39,789 nt of DNA from an uncultured Oxalobacteraceae bacterium (GTDB lineage Bacteria > Pseudomonadota > Gammaproteobacteria > Burkholderiales > Burkholderiaceae_D). The stretch's first letter is position 1. Each line of letters starts with the position of its first letter. The notes beneath the pieces were generated by a model. It had not been told where the DNA came from and ran no database searches. It worked only from the letters and a program-made list of their open reading frames with translations. Positions 35,546 through 39,789 of the stretch are shown in pieces. The stretch is taken from positions 1 to 39,789 of the forward strand of contig CAIOYD010000048.1 in NCBI GenBank assembly GCA_903862415.1, in the 5' to 3' direction. The translations under genes and the position numbers were made by a program.

Positions 35546-36841
35546 TCAGGGTTCATTGACCAGATAACCCACTTTGCTCGTGTCGCGCATGCGATAAGAC
35601 ACCAGCAGAGCAACGGCACACATGAAACTTACATACCAGTAAAAACTAGTTTCCATACCGATCGATTTTAAACTCAGGGCAACGTATTCAGCCGAACCAC
35701 CAAAGATAGCATTTCCAACGGCGTAGGATAATCCAACGCCCAGAGCACGCACTTCGGCCGGAAACATTTCCGCCTTAATCAGGCCACCGATCGAGGTATA
35801 AAAACTGATAATCAGCAACGCTGCCGTAATGAGTCCAAACGCCAGATAAGGATTGTTGACATCACGCAGGGAAAACATGATGGGTACGGTACACAGGGTT
35901 CCCAGCACACCGAAACACAGCATGTTTTTCCGCCGGCCGATTTTATCAGACAGGGCACCAAACAACGGTTGAATGACCATATACACAAACAAAACCCCCG
36001 TCATCACGACACTGGCCGTTTTGGCATTCATGTGCGCAGTATTAACCAGATATTTTTGCATATAGGTTGTAAAGGTATAGAAATACAGAGAGCCGCCTGC
36101 AGTAAAACCAACCACCGACAAAAAGGCATTTTTATGCTTAAGCAAACCAGCCAGAGTGCCGGCATCCTTGTTTTTCAAGGTAGATTTTTTGGCAGTTTCC
36201 CGCAATGATCTGCGCAAATGTAAAGCCACCAGCGCCGCAAATGCACCAATGACAAAAGGAATACGCCAGCCCCAGGCGTACAATTGCTCATCTGTGAGCA
36301 AACGCTGTAAGATCAGCAGTAACAGCACCGCCATCAATTGGCCGCCAATGAGGGTCACATACTGAAACGAGGCATAAAAACCACGCTTTCCCTGCAGGGC
36401 AACTTCACTCATATAGGTTGCACTGGCACCATATTCGCCGCCAACTGAGAGCCCCTGTATCAGGCGCGCCAACAGTAACAATGCCGGTGCGGCAGCACCT
36501 AAAGTGGCGTAGGTAGGCAAACAAGCGATCATCAACGATCCGCCACACATCATTAACACCGACAGCATCAGGGCAATCCGTCGCCCGTGGGTATCCGCAA
36601 TTCGCCCAAATAGCCATCCGCCTATCGGCCGCATTAAAAATCCGGCAGCAAAGACCCCTGCTGTATTTAATAATTGTGTTGTTGGGTTACCAGAAGGAAA
36701 AAATGCTGGTGCGAAATAAATGGCACAAAACGAATACACATAAAAATCAAACCATTCAACCAGGTTGCCAGATGAAGCTCCGATGATGGCAAAAATACGG
36801 CGTTTGTTGGATATTTCCACTAAGGCGTTTGAATTATGCAT
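35546..36841 (-). CDS. kgtP: 2-oxoglutarate/H+ symporter, MHS family
   Basis: This 431-aa, 12-helix MFS transporter of the metabolite:H+ symporter branch closely resembles E. coli KgtP. Matching segments include [77 protein letters not shown] and the near-identical [19 protein letters not shown] with [16 protein letters not shown]. The likely role is uptake of 2-oxoglutarate from the medium. GGAG lies upstream of the ATG. It is downstream of slyX on the same strand, with 77 bases between. Confidence 0.94.
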   Translation of the reverse strand: MHNSNALVEISNKRRIFAIIGASSGNLVEWFDFYVYSFCAIYFAPAFFPSGNPTTQLLNTAGVFAAGFLMRPIGGWLFGRIADTHGRRIALMLSVLMMCGGSLMIACLPTYATLGAAAPALLLLARLIQGLSVGGEYGASATYMSEVALQGKRGFYASFQYVTLIGGQLMAVLLLLILQRLLTDEQLYAWGWRIPFVIGAFAALVALHLRRSLRETAKKSTLKNKDAGTLAGLLKHKNAFLSVVGFTAGGSLYFYTFTTYMQKYLVNTAHMNAKTASVVMTGVLFVYMVIQPLFGALSDKIGRRKNMLCFGVLGTLCTVPIMFSLRDVNNPYLAFGLITAALLIISFYTSIGGLIKAEMFPAEVRALGVGLSYAVGNAIFGGSAEYVALSLKSIGMETSFYWYVSFMCAVALLVSYRMRDTSKVGYLVNEP

Positions 36842-36918
36842 AGTGCCACTACTCCATTCTTGTTTAAATAAATAGTAAAAATGGAAATTATAGGCTCATT
36901 TAAGGAAAAATAAAGTGG

Positions 36919-37125
36919 TTAATAGTGCGGAGGTCGCTCATGGGGCAAGCCAGTTTGCTGTGTCTGGCTACTCAGCTCGCGAACGCGGCTGATCAGAGCA
37001 TTGCAGAGCGAAGAAAGTTCATCTATTTTTAATTGTTGCTGATAAATTTGTTGGTTTAGCACATCAACCAGATCTTCCTGACGGGTTAATTTGACTTCGA
37101 TATCTTCGAGACGTTGTTCAAACAT
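36919..37125 (-). CDS. slyX: SlyX family protein
   Basis: This small coiled-coil protein (68 aa) has the SlyX pattern: RLEDIEVKLTRQEDLVDVLNQ-type heptads throughout and the diagnostic ending RPPHY. The molecular role of SlyX is not settled. I prefer the ATG at 37125, preceded by GGAAAA, over a TTG four codons upstream at 37137. A terminator lies upstream, so it probably has its own promoter in the short interval 37126-37184, where I see no clear hexamers. Confidence 0.88.
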   Translation of the reverse strand: MFEQRLEDIEVKLTRQEDLVDVLNQQIYQQQLKIDELSSLCNALISRVRELSSQTQQTGLPHERPPHY

Positions 37126-37184
37126 GAGGTTTTCCAAAGTAAGTGGCTACAGATGCAGCCACAATTCTACTGCAAGTACGGCAT

Positions 37185-37215
37185 AAAAAAACCACACCGT
37201 CACCGATGTGGTTTT
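37185..37215 (-). terminator. Rho-independent terminator after the outer membrane protein gene
   Basis: AAAACCACA (37188-37196) and TGTGGTTTT (37207-37215) form a 9-bp stem with a 10-base loop. On the minus strand the stem runs into six T. It separates the porin-like gene from slyX. Confidence 0.8.
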
Positions 37216-37240
37216 CATGCTGCGAGTAGCTCAGGCCTGA

Positions 37241-38461
37241 TTAAAACACGAACTGCCACGATGCCGACAACAAACTGGCATTGCCGGAGAATAACCATCC
37301 GGATTCATCCTTGATTTTGTCATACTGCAGCTTAAAAGATTGTGAAGGCGCGAAATCATAGCGATAGGACAAGGTTTGCGTTGAGTGTTTTTCGACGCCG
37401 GTGGGCCAGTATTTGGCGCGTTCCTGAAATTGCGACCAGGTCAGCATCAACGTATGTTTGTCTAATTGATAGCCGCCGGAATACATTTGCGCAGTGTACG
37501 TGTTTTTGACGCTGGGGCGATCGACGAGATTGAGTTCACTGCGTACTATCCAGTTTTTATAATCGGCATTTAACGAAACACCATAAAAGGCTTGCCCGAC
37601 GCCATTGACCAGGACACCGTTTTCACCGCTCATGACCAAGGATTTAGTTCCATCCGGGGCAACCGCAAACCGATCCACGCTGGTATGCATATAAACAACC
37701 CGGGCATCAATCACATTGTTGGTAGCATCGATATAGGCTCCAACCATGGGCTTCCAGCTTTCTTCGATTTTTGAAGAATAATACAAATTACCCAGGGTGG
37801 TGTTATCTTTCGTGGTACGTGTTCCGGCCCAGACATTGCTACTCAGCGACCAACTGCCGAGATTGGTCGAATACATCAGATTGGCGCCATCATAATCAAA
37901 GATTTGCCAGGCGTACAGATCCTGCGGTGTGCGTACCCACGGATAGTCATAACCGACATACATAAAATCGGAGTAGTAATACAATGGCGAACGCTTGCGG
38001 CCGGCCTGAAAAGTCAGGCTGGAATTGAATCTATAACTGACATATGCCCAATCCATATAGACAGAACGGTCCGCACCGCGTGCAACAGCCTGTGCCGTAG
38101 CCGAAAAATCTGGTGAAAATTTGAAATCCCCCTGCACACCGAGCACGGAATCGGGCGCAATATCGGTTTTTTTATAGTTATAAACACCGGCACGTTCAAA
38201 GTTAGAAATGAAGCAAGGGCAGTTATAGTTAATTCCGGGTTTGGCGGAAAGGGTATAAGGTGTGCTGCCACCCTGCCCTGTAGTTGGCGAACCGTCCAGT
38301 AAGCGGCCAACGGTTACTTCACCAAAGCCGGAAATACGAGTTTCCACAAACGGCGCAGCTTCAGGAGCACTCCCTGTATCTGGCAAATCAGCGGAATAGG
38401 CTGAGATAGTGACGAGATAGGCGAGCGCCAAAAACAGCCATGAAAATTTATTTTTATACAT
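37241..38461 (-). CDS. Outer membrane beta-barrel protein (porin-like), unknown substrate
   Basis: This 406-aa protein has a signal peptide (MYKNKFSWLFLALAYLV, likely cleavage after SAYSA) and alternates short amphipathic strands to a terminal phenylalanine (WQFVF), the mark of a barrel assembled by BAM. The first strands include FGEVTVGRLLDG, and later ones YMDWAYVSYRFNSSLTFQAGRKRSPLYYYSD. A CxC pair lies in NCPCFISNFERAG near residue 79-82, unusual for porins. The ATG at 38461 has GGAG upstream; the open frame starts 24 codons earlier but without the signal-peptide start. I do not recognise a named family. It follows metC on the minus strand but has its own candidate promoter. Confidence 0.85.
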   Translation of the reverse strand: MYKNKFSWLFLALAYLVTISAYSADLPDTGSAPEAAPFVETRISGFGEVTVGRLLDGSPTTGQGGSTPYTLSAKPGINYNCPCFISNFERAGVYNYKKTDIAPDSVLGVQGDFKFSPDFSATAQAVARGADRSVYMDWAYVSYRFNSSLTFQAGRKRSPLYYYSDFMYVGYDYPWVRTPQDLYAWQIFDYDGANLMYSTNLGSWSLSSNVWAGTRTTKDNTTLGNLYYSSKIEESWKPMVGAYIDATNNVIDARVVYMHTSVDRFAVAPDGTKSLVMSGENGVLVNGVGQAFYGVSLNADYKNWIVRSELNLVDRPSVKNTYTAQMYSGGYQLDKHTLMLTWSQFQERAKYWPTGVEKHSTQTLSYRYDFAPSQSFKLQYDKIKDESGWLFSGNASLLSASWQFVF

Positions 38462-38504
38462 TTTTTCTCCAAAGTTACCAAAAACAAACAAAAGCATTTG
38501 TTTT

Positions 38505-38548
38505 AAATTAGGAGAAAATTGGCTGTTATTCAATCACATAGTGAATAA
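38505..38548 (-). promoter_or_regulatory. Candidate promoter with overlapping inverted repeat before the outer membrane protein gene
   Basis: On the minus strand, TTGAAT (38528-38533) and TAATTT (38505-38510) are 17 bases apart, a moderate sigma-70 match. The exact inverted repeat TTATTCA / TGAATAA (38526-38532 and 38542-38548) overlaps the -35 and could be an operator. Confidence 0.38.
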
Positions 38549-38570
38549 TTGAAAAAAAAAGACAAAAAAA

Positions 38571-39728
38571 CTACTTCGACAGTGTCGCCAACCCTTGCTC
38601 AATATCCGCAATCAAGTCAGCCACATCTTCGAGGCCGATATTGAAACGTACCAGCTGCCCCTGTGCTGTCCAGTTACTGCGGATGTTCTTCATGCGGTAT
38701 GGCACACATAAACTGTGCGCCCCGCCCCAGCTGTAACCAATTTTGAATAGCGTCAGACTGTCGACGAACCGGTCAGTCTGGGCTTCCGAATACCGTGGAT
38801 CAAACAACACAGAAAACAAGCCACCGGCACCGGTAAAATCACGCTGCCAGTGCTCGTGACCAGGACAGTCTTCCATGGCTGGATGCAGCACCTTGGTGAT
38901 TTCCGGGCGGCTCTTAAGCCACAGGGCAATTTTTCTGGCATGCTGATCATGGGCTGCGAAACGGATCGGCATACTCGGCAGGCTGCGTAAAATCAGGTAC
39001 ACGTCATCCATGCCGATACCCATACCGAGCAGACGTCGTACTTCTTCCATGCGCACATGCAGGTCATGATTCCGGGTCACGACCGAGCCCATGAGTACAT
39101 CGGAGGCGCCACTTTGATATTTGGTCAGCGCCTGCATGCTGATGTCTACACCGTGATTGAACGGTTTTAAGGCAATGCCGGCCGACCAGGTATTATCAAG
39201 CGCCACCAGCACATTTCTGGCATGCGCGGCACTGCAAATAGCCCGCAAATCCGGCACTTCCATGCTGATCGAGCCAGGAGCCTCAGTCCAGATCAAACGG
39301 GTGTTATCTTGAATCAGTTCGCTGATCCCGGCACCGATGAGCGGATCATAATAGCGCGCTGAAATACCGTAATCGCGTGCGAGCCACTGACCGAGTTCGC
39401 GATTCGGACCATAGGCATTGTCGGCAATTAAGACATCGTCACCGGTTTTTAAAAACGTCAGGCTGACTAGCGCAATCGCTGCCAGACCGCTGGGAGCCAA
39501 CAGACAATGCTTACCCTCTTCGATCGCGGCCAGTTGTGCTTCGAGTGTGCGTGAAGTGGGTGTGCCGTGCAATCCATAGGTGTAGGCAGCCTGATGGCTG
39601 TTGCGCATGGCAGCCACATCTTCAAACAACACCGTCGAGGCATGATGAATTGCCGTCGGAAAGGCTGCAAAACCTTCCGGCACGGTAAATTCAGGGTGAA
39701 TAATTTTGGTCGCTGGATGTGGTTTCAT
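38571..39728 (-). CDS. metC: Cystathionine beta-lyase (PLP-dependent)
   Basis: This 385-aa fold-type I PLP enzyme of the Cys/Met metabolism family most likely cleaves cystathionine to homocysteine, ammonia and pyruvate. The PLP lysine is K203 in LTKYQSGASDVLMGS; other landmarks are YTYGLHGTPTSRTLEAQLAAIEEG, LAPSGLAAI, NAYGP, EAPGS and VALDNTWSAG. YTYGLHGTPT is typical of the MetC branch, and SYSWGGAHSL also fits. The ATG at 39728 gives the usual N-terminus; an in-frame ATG at 39788 near the window edge would add 20 non-conserved residues. The related cystathionine gamma-lyase activity cannot be excluded. Confidence 0.92.
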   Translation of the reverse strand: MKPHPATKIIHPEFTVPEGFAAFPTAIHHASTVLFEDVAAMRNSHQAAYTYGLHGTPTSRTLEAQLAAIEEGKHCLLAPSGLAAIALVSLTFLKTGDDVLIADNAYGPNRELGQWLARDYGISARYYDPLIGAGISELIQDNTRLIWTEAPGSISMEVPDLRAICSAAHARNVLVALDNTWSAGIALKPFNHGVDISMQALTKYQSGASDVLMGSVVTRNHDLHVRMEEVRRLLGMGIGMDDVYLILRSLPSMPIRFAAHDQHARKIALWLKSRPEITKVLHPAMEDCPGHEHWQRDFTGAGGLFSVLFDPRYSEAQTDRFVDSLTLFKIGYSWGGAHSLCVPYRMKNIRSNWTAQGQLVRFNIGLEDVADLIADIEQGLATLSK

Positions 39729-39789
39729 GCAAGTCTCAAAAAATATCATTAACGGAAAATAATCAGACGGGATCAGCCCATAAATCATG

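Noticed and set aside
1-39789. CRISPR array, tRNA, rRNA, insertion sequences, prophage or att sites
   Set aside because: I saw no regularly spaced repeats, tRNA-like cloverleaf, transposase or integrase protein, or duplicated target sites. A covariance-model search would be needed to exclude small RNAs.

Overview
The window looks like a chromosomal stretch of a proteobacterium, most likely a betaproteobacterium of moderate GC. The minus-strand order carA-carB-greA-DUF4149-[yhbY divergent]-rlmE-ftsH-folP-glmM is the housekeeping order I associate with Betaproteobacteria. The long-N-terminus GreB (180 aa) and SlyX ending in PPHY fit that. No 16S or tRNA gene is present, so the placement rests on synteny and protein resemblance recalled from memory.

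Layout. (1) 1-6637: an AT-rich accessory block with a one-module NRPS-like protein (half condensation-adenylation-carrier-reductase), followed at once by a cytoplasmic hybrid histidine kinase with three similar PAS domains and two receiver domains. Base composition changes sharply inside the kinase gene, near 5.2 kb. (2) 6700-17638: the housekeeping block for cell-wall precursor, folate, protease/rRNA methylation, transcript cleavage and carbamoyl phosphate. (3) 18051-24333: a secreted M13 metallopeptidase, an alpha/beta hydrolase, and a tatD-comEC pair. (4) 24482-28764: a stress/redox group of universal stress protein, bacteriohemerythrin and GreB, divergent from a PAS-containing NarL-type two-component pair. 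(5) 28780-30536: a GNAT acetyltransferase, an MDR-type oxidoreductase and a Dabb protein. (6) 30657-35478: a MarR-controlled tripartite efflux operon (OMF lipoprotein, EmrA, EmrB). Its promoter is near-consensus and contains a perfect 8+8 palindrome. (7) 35546-39728: 2-oxoglutarate permease KgtP, SlyX, an outer-membrane barrel protein and a PLP-dependent cystathionine beta-lyase.

The most unusual part is region 1. The synthetase has an NAD(P)H-type reductase release domain, so it probably makes an amino aldehyde or a product derived from one. It is coupled head-to-tail with a multi-PAS soluble kinase. A small-molecule signal made and sensed by one locus is a reasonable hypothesis, but it is inference. 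No CRISPR array, rRNA, tRNA, transposase or phage gene was recognised.
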